From the NCBI RefSeq assembly GCF_002101675.1, contig NZ_LQOY01000244.1:1-64000 (forward strand): a stretch of 64,000 bases of DNA. Direction: 5' to 3'. Origin of the DNA: Mycobacterium gordonae (GTDB lineage: Bacteria; Actinomycetota; Actinomycetes; Mycobacteriales; Mycobacteriaceae). Position 1 is the stretch's first letter; each line of letters begins with the position of its first letter. Under the pieces are notes generated by a model that had not been told where the DNA came from, ran no database searches, and was given only the letters and a program-made list of their open reading frames with translations. Both the position numbers and the translations under genes were made by a program. Shown here piece by piece: positions 1 to 8,557 of this stretch.

Positions 1-1457
1 CCGCCCCGCCCGCCCGTGCCGCCCAGGCCACCGACCGGTTGCGCGGTGATGACCACCGCTTTGGTGGTCCCGGCGCCGATGCCACCGCCGTTGCCGCCTT
101 GCCCTCCGGCACCGAACAGGGAGGCGGCTCCGCCGGACCCGCCGAAACCGCCCGAGCCCGCATAGCCCGCCGCCATAGCACCGGCGCCTCCGTCACCGCC
201 GGCACCGCCGTTGCCTCCGATCCCGCCGTTGCCCAGAATCAGTCCCCCCGAACCGCCTTCACCGCCCTGAGCGCCGACACCACCATTGCCGCCGGTGTTG
301 GTGCCGGCGCCGCCATTCCCGCCGGCTCCGCCGCTGCCTCCGAATGCAGCGTTGCCGAACAGTCCCGTCGTCCCACCGGCGCCACCGGCGCCGCCGTGGC
401 CGCCAGGGTTGCCGCTGACCAGGGTGGCGGCGCCGGCGCCGTCACCCCCGGTGCCACCGGCTCCGCCAGACCCCGGAGTTCCGTACAGCAAGCCGCTCTG
501 TCCGCCTTGGCCGCCCTGACCGCCATAGCCGCCAACGCTGTTGATCAGAGCGGACGTCGAATCGCCCTGTCCCCCAGCGCCTCCGGCGCCTCCGGCGCCT
601 CCGTACCCGAACAGTGCAGCCCCGGCGCCCCCGGCACCGCCGGATCCGCCGACGCCGCCGGCGGAGAGGATCGTCTGACCGGGGCCGGGCAGCGGCGCCG
701 CGCCGCCGGTCCCACCGGCACCGCCGGCACCGCCGGCACCGTACAACAGACCCGCGCCACCGCCGTTGCCGCCCGCGCCGCCGCCCGACCCGACGATACT
801 GCCGGTGACCGGTAGGCCACCATTTCCGCCTGCGCCTCCGAAACCGCCGTTGCCCCAGAGCAATCCGCCGTTGCCGCCGGCTCCACCGGTGGGTCCGGTG
901 CCGCCGGCCAGCGTGGCGTTGCCCGCCGCACCGCCGTTGCCGCCGTTGCCGATCAAGCCGGCGCTACCCCCGTTGCCACCGCTCTGGTTGGTGCCGCCCG
1001 AGCCGCCGTTGCCGCCGTTGCCCCACAGCAGACCGCCGTCACCGCCGCTCTGCCCGGTCCCACTCAACCCGTCGGCGCCGTTGCCGATCAGCGGTCGTCC
1101 GAGCAGCAACCGGGTGGGCGCGTTGATCAGATCGAGCAGACCTTCGGTCACCGATTGCGCCGCAAGCGGCATGGCGTTGGCGGCCTCCGCCACGGCATAG
1201 GTACCCGCACCCGAGCAGAGCGCCTGGACGAAGTGCCGATGAAACGCCGCCGCCTGGACGCTCAGCGACTGGTACGTCCGGGCGTGCGTGCCGAACAGCG
1301 CCGCGATCGCCGTTGACACCTCATCGGCGCCGGCGGCGCTCAGCGCTGTCGTCGGGGCGGCTGCGGCCGCGTTGGCGGCGGTGAGCGACGAGCCCAGGCA
1401 CTCCAGATCCGAGGCCGCTGCTTCCACCAACTCCGGCGCCGCGAAAAGATACGACAC
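1..1457 (-). CDS. PE_PGRS family protein (3' part outside window)
   Basis: The minus-strand frame starts at a GTG (1455-1457) followed by SYLFAAPELVEAAASDL, a typical PE domain of about 95 residues. A purine-rich GGCGGAGG lies just upstream of the GTG. The usual linker motif GRPLIGNGADG follows, and then hundreds of residues of glycine-rich GGxGG repeats (PGRS) run without a stop to the window edge. The C-terminus is therefore unseen, and about 485 residues are visible. PE proteins are exported by ESX (mostly ESX-5) systems to the cell envelope; the specific role of this one cannot be told. Many apparent open frames on the other strand are composition shadows of the repeat. Confidence 0.93.
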   Translation of the reverse strand, partial: MSYLFAAPELVEAAASDLECLGSSLTAANAAAAAPTTALSAAGADEVSTAIAALFGTHARTYQSLSVQAAAFHRHFVQALCSGAGTYAVAEAANAMPLAAQSVTEGLLDLINAPTRLLLGRPLIGNGADGLSGTGQSGGDGGLLWGNGGNGGSGGTNQSGGNGGSAGLIGNGGNGGAAGNATLAGGTGPTGGAGGNGGLLWGNGGFGGAGGNGGLPVTGSIVGSGGGAGGNGGGAGLLYGAGGAGGAGGTGGAAPLPGPGQTILSAGGVGGSGGAGGAGAALFGYGGAGGAGGAGGQGDSTSALINSVGGYGGQGGQGGQSGLLYGTPGSGGAGGTGGDGAGAATLVSGNPGGHGGAGGAGGTTGLFGNAAFGGSGGAGGNGGAGTNTGGNGGVGAQGGEGGSGGLILGNGGIGGNGGAGGDGGAGAMAAGYAGSGGFGGSGGAASLFGAGGQGGNGGGIGAGTTKAVVITAQPVGGLGGTGGRG

Positions 1458-1551
1458 AATGCCTCCGCCCAAGCCGTCATGGAATTCCGGCACAGGGTAA
1501 CGCTCCGCGATCCACAGCCGGCGTATTTGCGAGGCCCGCCGTGGCGTGTGA

Positions 1552-2778
1552 TCAGAGGATTGCTTTGACGTCCTTCGCGCGCGCGATCTCGTCCCAGTCC
1601 ACATCGAGCTCGAGCAATATTTCCTCGGTGTGCTGGCCGTGTTCGGGCGCACGGGTCGGATCAGGCGGGGTCTCGTCGAATTGCACAGGGGCAGCGACGA
1701 TCCGGTAGGTCTCGCCGTGGTCGTCGATATTGGTGATGACGTAGCCGTTGGGTTCCACCTGCGGGTCGTTGAGGGTCTCGCGCGGTGTCGCCAGGGCACC
1801 CCACACTCCCGGTTCGTCGCGCAGCACCTGCCGCCAGTGGGCGAGGTCATGCCCGGCAAAAGCTTTGGCGAAGATGGCGGTGGCTTCGGCGGCGTTGGCG
1901 ATCAGGTTGGCCGACGGCACGAACCGCTCGTCGTTGGCCAACTCAGCCAGCCCCATGCGGCGGCAGAAACCCGCCCAGAATTTGTCAGGCTGCAAAAAGA
2001 CCAGCTGAATCCACCTGTCATCTCTGGTCTTATACCGGGCCACCAGCGGGTTGATAGCCAATCCCGGTGGCGCCCCCGGGATTCCATCGATGTCGAAGAG
2101 GTCCGCAACCGAGATCGACGGTGCGATGGCCCACATCGCCTGGGCCAGCAGGGACGAGTCGACGATGCTGGGTTCTCCGGTCCGCTCGCGGTGGAACAGG
2201 GCAGCGCACACTCCGCCGGCCAGCGTCGCCCCGCCTTGCAGGTCACCGAACGCCGGTCCCTGAACCGCCGGGTTCTCGGTGCCGAAGGGTGTCAGCGTGT
2301 ACGCCACACCGCCGCGGGCGAGATAGGTCGCCGCGTCGAAGCCGCCGCGGTCGCGATCCGGGCCACGTACCCCGAGCCCGGTGCCCCGGGCAATGATGAT
2401 CCGGGGATTGAACGAGCGGATGTCTTCGACGGTCAGCCGCGCACGCTCGAGCGCACCGGGCAACCAGTTGGTCAGAAACACATCCGCCGACGCCAGCAGC
2501 CGCCCGAACAACTCCCGGCCGGTCTCGGTCTTGATGTCGATGGCGATGCTGCGCTTGCCCCGGTTGCTCAGCTCAAGAATGAAGTCGACGTCGGCGCGCG
2601 CCGCCTGGCGGGTGAAACCGCCAACTACCAACGCCCGACCGGGATCACCGGAGCTGACACCTTCGACTTTGATGACGTCGGCGCCCCAGTCCGCCAGGGC
2701 GACTCCGGCGGACGGAACGTACGTCCAGGACGCCAACTCGACAACCCGAACACCGCTGAGCATGCCCGCCATCGCCAA
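1552..2778 (-). CDS. Class III (CaiB/BaiF-type) CoA-transferase
   Basis: This 408-residue protein has the family's N-terminal Rossmann-like segment (LSGVRVVELASW, then LADWGADVIKVEG). The block FGDLQGGATLAGGVCAALFH at about 177-196 holds the Asp (D179) expected to form the acyl-anhydride intermediate. RERTGE and VDSSLLAQAMW follow, as in formyl-CoA transferase and related enzymes. Family III enzymes move CoA between organic acids in the cytosol; the substrate is unknown. It is divergent from the catabolic operon beginning at 2999 across a 220-bp gap, so a role in activating that pathway's substrate is plausible but inferred. ATG codons at 2776-2778, 2770-2772 and 2761-2763 are alternative starts. 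Confidence 0.9.
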   Translation of the reverse strand: MAMAGMLSGVRVVELASWTYVPSAGVALADWGADVIKVEGVSSGDPGRALVVGGFTRQAARADVDFILELSNRGKRSIAIDIKTETGRELFGRLLASADVFLTNWLPGALERARLTVEDIRSFNPRIIIARGTGLGVRGPDRDRGGFDAATYLARGGVAYTLTPFGTENPAVQGPAFGDLQGGATLAGGVCAALFHRERTGEPSIVDSSLLAQAMWAIAPSISVADLFDIDGIPGAPPGLAINPLVARYKTRDDRWIQLVFLQPDKFWAGFCRRMGLAELANDERFVPSANLIANAAEATAIFAKAFAGHDLAHWRQVLRDEPGVWGALATPRETLNDPQVEPNGYVITNIDDHGETYRIVAAPVQFDETPPDPTRAPEHGQHTEEILLELDVDWDEIARAKDVKAIL

Positions 2779-2998
2779 CCCCCTCGGTCGCGCGCCGCAT
2801 TCCTTGCTATTTTAGATATTCTAGCTACTGTAAGGCATATTGGTAGCCCGACCGCGGCCATGCCCGCTCGAGCACGGCCGCTCGTGGGAGAGATGCGATG
2901 GAAGCCGGCCACTGGTCAGATCCCCGAACCTTGGCGACGGCGAAAAACGTTAGGCCACAGCGCCGATCGCGCAGACTGACACCGGGGTAGGGGGCAAA
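2779..2998. promoter_or_regulatory. Divergent promoter region
   Basis: These 220 bp separate the CoA-transferase (minus) from the plus-strand catabolic operon. The part at about 2800-2845 is unusually AT-rich for this genome and contains the near-palindrome TAGATATTCTA at 2813-2823, a plausible promoter or regulator site. I cannot assign -10 and -35 boxes with confidence. No open frame with coding character is seen. Confidence 0.4.
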
Positions 2999-3862
2999 GT
3001 GGGCCGAGTGACCGGAAAGGTAGCCGTCATCAGCGGTGCCGCGCGGGGGCAGGGGCGATCCCATGCGCGGATGCTGGCGGCCGAGGGCGCCGACATCATC
3101 GCGGTCGACCTGTGCGAAGACATCGAGACCAATGAATATCCGCTCGCCAGGCGCGAAGACCTCGACGAGACCGCACGACTGGTGGAGAAGGAAGGGCAAC
3201 GGGTCCATGCTTCCGTGGCCGACGTCCGTGACCGTGCCGCGCTGGCGGCCGCCATCGACGATGGCGTAGCCGAATTCGGCCATCTGGACATCGTGGTCGC
3301 GAACGCCGGCATCTGCCCCCTGACCGCGGGCCTGCCGCCCCAGGCCTTCGCCGATGCCGTCGACGTCGATCTCGGCGGTGTGCTCAACCTGGTGCACGTC
3401 AGCCTCAAACACCTGCACGCCGGTGCGTCCATTATCGTCATCGGCTCCAACGCCGCGTTCATGTCGTCGATGAACACCACCGGCATCGACGGCGGGCCCG
3501 GCGGGGCTGGTTACGCTTTCGCCAAAATCGCTGCGGCGCACTATGTGAACGACTTCGCGCGGGCACTGGCGCCGTTCTCCATCCGGATGAACGCGGTGCA
3601 CCCCACCAATGTCAACACCGACATGCTGCACAGCGCGCCCATGTACCGGGCGTTCCGGCCCGACCTGCCCAATCCGACCCGCGCGGATGCCGAACCGATC
3701 TTCCCGTTGGTTCAGGCGATGCCGGTGCCCTACGTGGAGCCCGAAGACATCAGCGAGGCAGTGCTGTTTCTGGCTTCTGATGCGGCCCGCTACATCACCG
3801 GTCAGCAGCTGCGGGTCGATGCCGGCGGATTCCTCAAAGTCAAACCCTGGTCAGGCTCGTAA
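2999..3862 (+). CDS. Mycofactocin-type SDR family oxidoreductase
   Basis: This 287-residue short-chain dehydrogenase starts at GTG (V/M-GRVTGKVAVISGAARGQGRS). The nucleotide-binding glycines are at 13-19 (GAARGQG), the NAG motif is at 102-104, and the likely catalytic Ser150, Tyr172 and Lys176 are present (GSNAAF; GYAFAK). The GRSHARMLAAEGADIIAVDLC stretch and the insert after it are typical of the subfamily of SDRs with non-exchangeable nicotinamide that use mycofactocin as electron acceptor; this subfamily call rests on memory of the pattern. It probably oxidises an alcohol in the pathway. It is the first gene of the operon, and the E1 alpha start follows 31 bp after its stop. Confidence 0.88.
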   Translation: MGRVTGKVAVISGAARGQGRSHARMLAAEGADIIAVDLCEDIETNEYPLARREDLDETARLVEKEGQRVHASVADVRDRAALAAAIDDGVAEFGHLDIVVANAGICPLTAGLPPQAFADAVDVDLGGVLNLVHVSLKHLHAGASIIVIGSNAAFMSSMNTTGIDGGPGGAGYAFAKIAAAHYVNDFARALAPFSIRMNAVHPTNVNTDMLHSAPMYRAFRPDLPNPTRADAEPIFPLVQAMPVPYVEPEDISEAVLFLASDAARYITGQQLRVDAGGFLKVKPWSGS

Positions 3863-3893
3863 CCCTGCCTTGCAACGGAACTGGAGGCATCGG

Positions 3894-4859
3894 GTGAACG
3901 AGCGGCGGCTCTACGAACTGATGGTGTTGATGAAGCTGGCCGACGACCGGCTGTCCAAAGGAATCGGCACCGGGGAGTTCATGTGCGTGTACTGGCCATC
4001 GCGCGGACAGGAAGCCATCGCGGCGGCGATGGGTGTGGCGCTGCGACCCGACGATCAACTGGTGACCACTTACCGGGGGCTGCATGATCTGATCGGCAAA
4101 GGCGTGCCGTTGGAAGAGATTTACGGCGAGATGATGGGCCGCGTCGTCGGGGCCGGCCGAGGCAAGGGCGGCACCATGCACATCGCCAACCCCGCCAAAG
4201 GGGTGATGCTTTCCACCGGGATCGTCGGAGCGGGCCCCCCGGTGGCCGTCGGCCTGGCCATGGCCGCCAAACGCAAAGGCCTGGACCGGGTTACGGCGGT
4301 CAGCTTCGGAGACGGCGCCACCAACACGGGATCGTTCCACGAGGCCGCGAACATGGCCGCCCTATGGGACCTGCCGCTGGTCTTCGTGTGTCAGAACAAC
4401 CTCTTCGCCGAAATGACGCCGACGACCGACACCATGAAGATCGCGCGGGTCGCCGACCGCGCCGCGGGCTACGGAATGCCGGGTGTGCGCGTCGACGGCA
4501 ACGATCCTCTGGCGGTCCACTCGGCCCTGGTGCAGGCGCTGGACCGGGCCCGTGGCGGCGGCGGGCCCACGCTCCTCGAATGCGTCACGTTCCGCTTCCG
4601 CGGGCACTACTTCGGCGATCGGATGCCGTATATCCCCAAAGACCAGCTGGCCGACGCGTTGGCCGCTGACCCGGTGCCGCGCTTCCGCAGCCGGCTGGAG
4701 GCGGCGGGCATCTGCGACACGGACGAACTCGATCGCATCGACGCCGAGGCGCAGGCCGCCGTGGAGGTGGCGCTGCGCACGGTACTGGCTGCCGATCCAC
4801 CGTCGATCGACGAACTGGACCGGGACGTGTACGCAACCCCGATCCAGTTCCCCGGGTAA
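3894..4859 (+). CDS. Thiamine-dependent 2-oxoacid dehydrogenase E1 component, alpha subunit
   Basis: The 321-residue protein starts at GTG 3894, with a clear GGAGG Shine-Dalgarno site at 3883-3887; the open frame upstream lies inside the SDR gene and is not real. The thiamine diphosphate motif begins at GDG (139-141) and ends at the NN pair (168-169), the standard fold signature. The early SRGQEAIAAAMGVAL and GRGKGGTMHIANP blocks match acetoin or pyruvate dehydrogenase E1 alpha. With the beta subunit just downstream it should form an alpha2beta2 decarboxylase that transfers an acyl group to a lipoyl carrier. The substrate is not known. The position inside a ring-oxidation operon argues against a housekeeping pyruvate dehydrogenase. 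Confidence 0.9.
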   Translation: MNERRLYELMVLMKLADDRLSKGIGTGEFMCVYWPSRGQEAIAAAMGVALRPDDQLVTTYRGLHDLIGKGVPLEEIYGEMMGRVVGAGRGKGGTMHIANPAKGVMLSTGIVGAGPPVAVGLAMAAKRKGLDRVTAVSFGDGATNTGSFHEAANMAALWDLPLVFVCQNNLFAEMTPTTDTMKIARVADRAAGYGMPGVRVDGNDPLAVHSALVQALDRARGGGGPTLLECVTFRFRGHYFGDRMPYIPKDQLADALAADPVPRFRSRLEAAGICDTDELDRIDAEAQAAVEVALRTVLAADPPSIDELDRDVYATPIQFPG

Positions 4860-4873
4860 GGATTGCGCTGGTT

Positions 4874-5872
4874 ATGGACGAAAAAGAGATGACCATGCGC
4901 GAGGCCCTCAACCTCGCGCTGGACCAGGCGCTGCAGGCCGACGACCGGGTGTTCCTGCTCGGTGAGGACATCGCGGACCCGGGCGCGTCCGGCCCCACCG
5001 CGGGCTTGTCGACGAAATACGGCCACGACCGGGTACTGGACACGCCGATTTCGGAAGCCGCGATCGTCGGCGCGGCGATCGGTGCCGCGATCGACGGGCT
5101 GCTGCCGGTGGCCGAAATCATGATCATGGATTTCATCGGCATCGCCGCCGACCAGCTGATCAACAACGCCGCCAAGCTGCGGTTCATGACCGCGGGGCGC
5201 ACGACGGCCCCCATCACCATCCGGACCCAGGTGTACGCGGGGCTGGCCACCGGCGCCACGCACTCGCAGTCGCTGGAAGCCTGGTTCATGCACATTCCCG
5301 GGATGAAGGTCATCGTGCCGTCCACTCCGCGCGACGGCAAAGGCCTGCTCACCTCGGCCATCTTCGACGAGGACCCGTGCCTGTTCGTCGAGACAATCCG
5401 GCTGCAGGGCCGTAAAGGCTTGGTTCCGGTGCATCCGGGCTTTGCGATTCCCTTGGGGCAGGCCGACATCAAGCGCGCCGGCACCGATGTGACCCTGATC
5501 AGCTACGGGCGCGCCGTGCACGACGCGCTGGCCGCGGCGGCCTCCCTTGCGGCGCAGGGCGTCAGCGCAGAGGTGGTCGATCTGCGAACCTTGCTCCCGC
5601 TCGACGTCGAGACCATCGTCGAATCCGCCCGTCGCACCCGGCGAGTCGTGATCGTGCATGACGCGGTCCAGTTCGCCGGTCCGGGAGCCGAGATCGCCGC
5701 AATCCTGTCGGCCGAGCTGTTCGGCGAACTGGCCGCACCGGTTCAGCGCCTCGGCGCCAGGTTCGTGCCCAATCCGGCCGCGGCCGGCCTCGAGGCGCAG
5801 GTCTACCCCTCACCGGCGCAGATCGTGGCGGCCGCGCAGCGCACCCTGGAGAAAGCCAAAGTGCATGGCTGA
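4874..5872 (+). CDS. Thiamine-dependent 2-oxoacid dehydrogenase E1 component, beta subunit
   Basis: The 332-residue partner of the upstream E1 alpha begins MDEKEMTMREALNLALDQAL and has the conserved LLGEDIADPGAS segment. It continues with the transketolase-like pyrimidine-binding domain (VAEIMIMDFIGIAADQL, 5110-5160) and the C-terminal transketolase domain, where DVTLISYGRAVHDAL and VDLRTLLPLD are typical of pyruvate, acetoin and branched-chain E1 beta. The second ATG at 4889 is another possible start. It lies 14 bp after E1 alpha and overlaps the lipoyl-domain gene by 8 bp, which suggests translational coupling. Confidence 0.9.
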   Translation: MDEKEMTMREALNLALDQALQADDRVFLLGEDIADPGASGPTAGLSTKYGHDRVLDTPISEAAIVGAAIGAAIDGLLPVAEIMIMDFIGIAADQLINNAAKLRFMTAGRTTAPITIRTQVYAGLATGATHSQSLEAWFMHIPGMKVIVPSTPRDGKGLLTSAIFDEDPCLFVETIRLQGRKGLVPVHPGFAIPLGQADIKRAGTDVTLISYGRAVHDALAAAASLAAQGVSAEVVDLRTLLPLDVETIVESARRTRRVVIVHDAVQFAGPGAEIAAILSAELFGELAAPVQRLGARFVPNPAAAGLEAQVYPSPAQIVAAAQRTLEKAKVHG

Positions 5873-6104
5873 GTTCATCATCCGGATTCCACGGGTATCG
5901 GTCGCCGTGTCCGAGGCCGAGCTCACCGAGCTGCTGGTAAGCGGCGGCGACTATGTGGAAGAAGGCACCCCGATCTACGTCATCGCCACCGAAAAGGTGG
6001 AACAGGAAATCGAAGCCGGCGCGTCGGGCACCGTGCGCTGGACGGCGGAGATCGGCACAACGTATGACATCGGCACCGAAATCGGCGTTATCACTTCATC
6101 CTGA
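5865..6104 (+). CDS. Stand-alone lipoyl/biotinyl carrier domain protein
   Basis: This is a small 79-residue protein that consists of one lipoyl/biotinyl domain and nothing else. The ATEKVEQEIEAG hairpin carries the lysine that would be modified (normally a D-K or E-K pair), flanked by the usual strands (VEEGTPIYVIATEK; GTEIGVITSS). Its ATG (5865-5867) overlaps the E1 beta stop by 8 bp. In known complexes this domain is the N-terminus of an E2 acyltransferase; no E2 core or E3 is encoded in this operon. It may act as a mobile carrier for the E1 pair, handing its acyl group to an enzyme encoded elsewhere. Biotin attachment is less likely next to E1 genes but cannot be excluded. Confidence 0.85.
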   Translation: MAEFIIRIPRVSVAVSEAELTELLVSGGDYVEEGTPIYVIATEKVEQEIEAGASGTVRWTAEIGTTYDIGTEIGVITSS

Positions 6105-6120
6105 AAGGTAATGAAAAGTC

Positions 6121-6990
6121 ATGGACCTCAATGAGACTCGCGAAAGAATCATCTACGAAAAACAAGGCCCCATCGCCCGCGTCACGCTGAACTGGCCGGA
6201 GAAGGCCAACGCCCAGGACCAGAAGCTGGCCGAGGAGGTCGACGCCGCGCTGCTGGACGCCGACCGTGACTACGACATCAAAGTGCTGATCCTCAAGGCC
6301 AACGGCAAGGGCTTCTGCTCGGGACACGCCATCGGCAACAACGCCGTGGATTACCCGGCGTTCGTCGAAGGCGCAAAGGTGATGGGTACGCCGTGGAAGC
6401 CGCAGACGGATCTGTTCGTCAAGCCGGTGATGAACCTGTGGGAGTTTTCCAAACCGACCATCGCGCAGGTGCACGGTTACTGCGTGGGAGGCGGGACGCA
6501 CTACGGGCTGACCACCGACATCGTCATCGCGGCGGAGGACGCGTACTTCTCCTACCCACCGCTGCAGGGTTTCGGCATGCCGTCCGGTGAATGCTCAATC
6601 GAGCCCTGGGTGTTCATGAACTGGCGGCGGGCGGCGTACTACCTGTATCTCGCCGAGGTCATCGACGCCAAGAAGGCGCTGGAAGTCGGGCTGGTCAACG
6701 AGGTGGTGCCGCGCGAGCAGCTCGACGACCGCGTCGAGGCCATCGCCCGTCACATCGCCCAGGCTCCGATGACGACGTTGCTGGCGACCAAAGCGAACCT
6801 CAAGCGGGCGTGGGAGCTGATGGGCATGCGGGTGCACTGGCAGAGTTCGAATGACCTTGTCGCCCTTGCCTCCATCAGCAAGGACGTCCAGGAACTGATC
6901 CAGACCGTGTTTCGGGACAAGGTGCTCCCGTCCGAGCAGGCCCGGCGCCAGGCCGCCGCGGCCGCCACGACCGACGGCGCCGGCAGCTAG
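6121..6990 (+). CDS. Crotonase (enoyl-CoA hydratase/isomerase) superfamily protein
   Basis: The 289-residue crotonase-fold protein starts at ATG 6121 with GAAAGG upstream. Fold markers are ARVTLNWPEKANAQ, the oxyanion-hole region KANGKGFCSGHA (59-70) and HGYCVGGGTHYGLTTD (118-133). The two glutamates of classical enoyl-CoA hydratases are absent: the GGGxE position is His127 and the PE position is Pro147. It is therefore unlikely to be an ordinary hydratase. It is clearly related to the convergent crotonase at 11647-12489, sharing for example LKANGKGFC and KRAWELMGMRVH. It sits mid-operon between the lipoyl carrier and the CoA synthetase, so a CoA thioester of the pathway intermediate is the likely ligand. 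Confidence 0.88.
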   Translation: MDLNETRERIIYEKQGPIARVTLNWPEKANAQDQKLAEEVDAALLDADRDYDIKVLILKANGKGFCSGHAIGNNAVDYPAFVEGAKVMGTPWKPQTDLFVKPVMNLWEFSKPTIAQVHGYCVGGGTHYGLTTDIVIAAEDAYFSYPPLQGFGMPSGECSIEPWVFMNWRRAAYYLYLAEVIDAKKALEVGLVNEVVPREQLDDRVEAIARHIAQAPMTTLLATKANLKRAWELMGMRVHWQSSNDLVALASISKDVQELIQTVFRDKVLPSEQARRQAAAAATTDGAGS

Positions 6991-6999
6991 ATTCCGCCG

Positions 7000-8532
7000 G
7001 TGAATATCGCCGATCACGCGAGAACCGCGCCACAGTCGCCGGCACTGATCGCCGACGGCGGCGCGATCTCCTTCGGTGAGTTGTACGACCGCAGCCGGCG
7101 GGTCGCCGCGGCGCTGCACGAAGCCGGGTTGCGCCGCGGCGACGGCGTCGCGCTGGTTCTGCCGAACCGGCCGGAATTCTTCGAAATCACCTGGGGGGCA
7201 CAACTTTCCGGGCTCTACTACACCGCCGTCAACACCCACTTCACGCCGGACGAGGTCGCGTATGTGATCGGGGACTCCGAGGCGAAGGCGGTCTTCGTCG
7301 ACGCGTCGATGGGCCACCTGGCAGTCCGCATCCGCGAGGTGAATGACTCGGTGCGTGTGCATCTGGCGGTAGGGGGCGGGTTGCCGGGATGGCGGGCCTA
7401 CGAGGAGGCACTGGCGTCCGCGGGTGCGGCCCCACTCGCGAGCGACGGGTCGGAGATGCTGTACTCGTCAGGCACCACCGGCCGGCCCAAGGCGGTGCGC
7501 CGCCCACTGCCGGTGGACGGCAACGGCTCTTGGGCGCAGGCGGTGCTGGAGATGGCGCTGATTCACAAGTACGGGATGACGCCGTCGGATGTGTACCTGT
7601 CCCCCGCGCCGCTGTACCACGCGGCCGGCGTCAACTACACCATGGCGGTCAATCGCGTGGGGGCGGCGTCGATCATCATGGAGAAGTTCGACGCCGAAAC
7701 GGTGCTGCGGCTGATCCAGGAATACCGGGTCACTCACGCCCAGTTCGTGCCGACCATGTTTGTACGGATGCTGAAGTTACCCGAGGCGGTGCGCAGCCGG
7801 TACGACGTGTCCAGTCTGCGGTGCGTAATTCACGCGGCCGCCCCGTGTCCGGTGGACGTCAAGCATCAGATGATGGACTGGTTCGGCCCCGTTATTCACG
7901 AATACTATGGCGGCACCGAAGGATTCGCCGGCACCACGATCAGCCCGCAGGAGTGGCTGACACACCCGGGGTCGGTAGGGATCCCGATGACCCCGGTGCA
8001 TGTCGTCGGAGAGGACGGCGCCGAACTGCCCGTCGGCGAGGCCGGTGAACTGTACTTCGAAGGCGGCCCGGACTTCGAGTACTTCAAGGACCCCGCCAAG
8101 ACCGCCTCGGTGTACAACGAACATGGCTGGCGCACCCTGGGGGACGTGGGTTACCTCGACGCGGAAGGCTATCTCTACCTGACCGATCGCTCGACTTTCA
8201 TGATCGTCTCCGGTGGGGTCAACATCTATCCGCAGGAAGTGGAGAACCTGTTGGTCATGCACCCGAAACTTGTTGACGCCGCAGTCTTCGGGGTGCCGAA
8301 CGCCGAGTTCGGCGAAGAGGTCAAGGCGGTCGTACAACCGATGCCCGGTATCGCGCCGAGTGCCGGCCTCGAGGCCGAGCTGATCGAATACTGCCGCAGC
8401 AATCTGGCCACCTACAAGTGTCCTCGCAGCATCGAATTCGCCGATGAGTTGCCACGGGACCCGAACGGAAAGCTGTACAAGCGGCGCATCCGCGACACGT
8501 ATTGGCAGGACCGGATGTCCCGGATCGTATGA
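7000..8532 (+). CDS. Acyl-CoA synthetase (AMP-forming, FadD-like)
   Basis: This 510-residue ANL-superfamily ligase starts at GTG 7000, 9 bp after the crotonase stop. The ATP-binding loop LYSSGTTGRPKAVRR is at 154-168, YYGGTEG follows in the middle, and TLGDVGYLD plus YLTDRSTFMIVSGGVNIYPQEVE form the hinge region. The C-terminal PNGKLYKRR gives the catalytic Lys491. It activates a carboxylate to acyl-AMP and then to acyl-CoA in the cytosol. The substrate is probably the acid processed by the neighbouring Rieske and KstD-like enzymes. There is no membrane anchor or carrier domain. Confidence 0.92.
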   Translation: MNIADHARTAPQSPALIADGGAISFGELYDRSRRVAAALHEAGLRRGDGVALVLPNRPEFFEITWGAQLSGLYYTAVNTHFTPDEVAYVIGDSEAKAVFVDASMGHLAVRIREVNDSVRVHLAVGGGLPGWRAYEEALASAGAAPLASDGSEMLYSSGTTGRPKAVRRPLPVDGNGSWAQAVLEMALIHKYGMTPSDVYLSPAPLYHAAGVNYTMAVNRVGAASIIMEKFDAETVLRLIQEYRVTHAQFVPTMFVRMLKLPEAVRSRYDVSSLRCVIHAAAPCPVDVKHQMMDWFGPVIHEYYGGTEGFAGTTISPQEWLTHPGSVGIPMTPVHVVGEDGAELPVGEAGELYFEGGPDFEYFKDPAKTASVYNEHGWRTLGDVGYLDAEGYLYLTDRSTFMIVSGGVNIYPQEVENLLVMHPKLVDAAVFGVPNAEFGEEVKAVVQPMPGIAPSAGLEAELIEYCRSNLATYKCPRSIEFADELPRDPNGKLYKRRIRDTYWQDRMSRIV

Positions 8533-8557
8533 ACCGCGCAACCAACGGAGTAGAGCC

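Noticed and set aside
39..1200. Several open frames on the plus strand opposite the PE_PGRS gene
   Set aside because: They are Pro/Ala/Arg-rich translations of the antisense of the glycine repeat; the minus frame has a real PE domain with a ribosome site.
1630..2979. Plus-strand open frame of 449 codons opposite the CoA-transferase
   Set aside because: It lies antisense to a gene with clear family motifs, has no recognisable domain and an Arg/Gly-rich composition.
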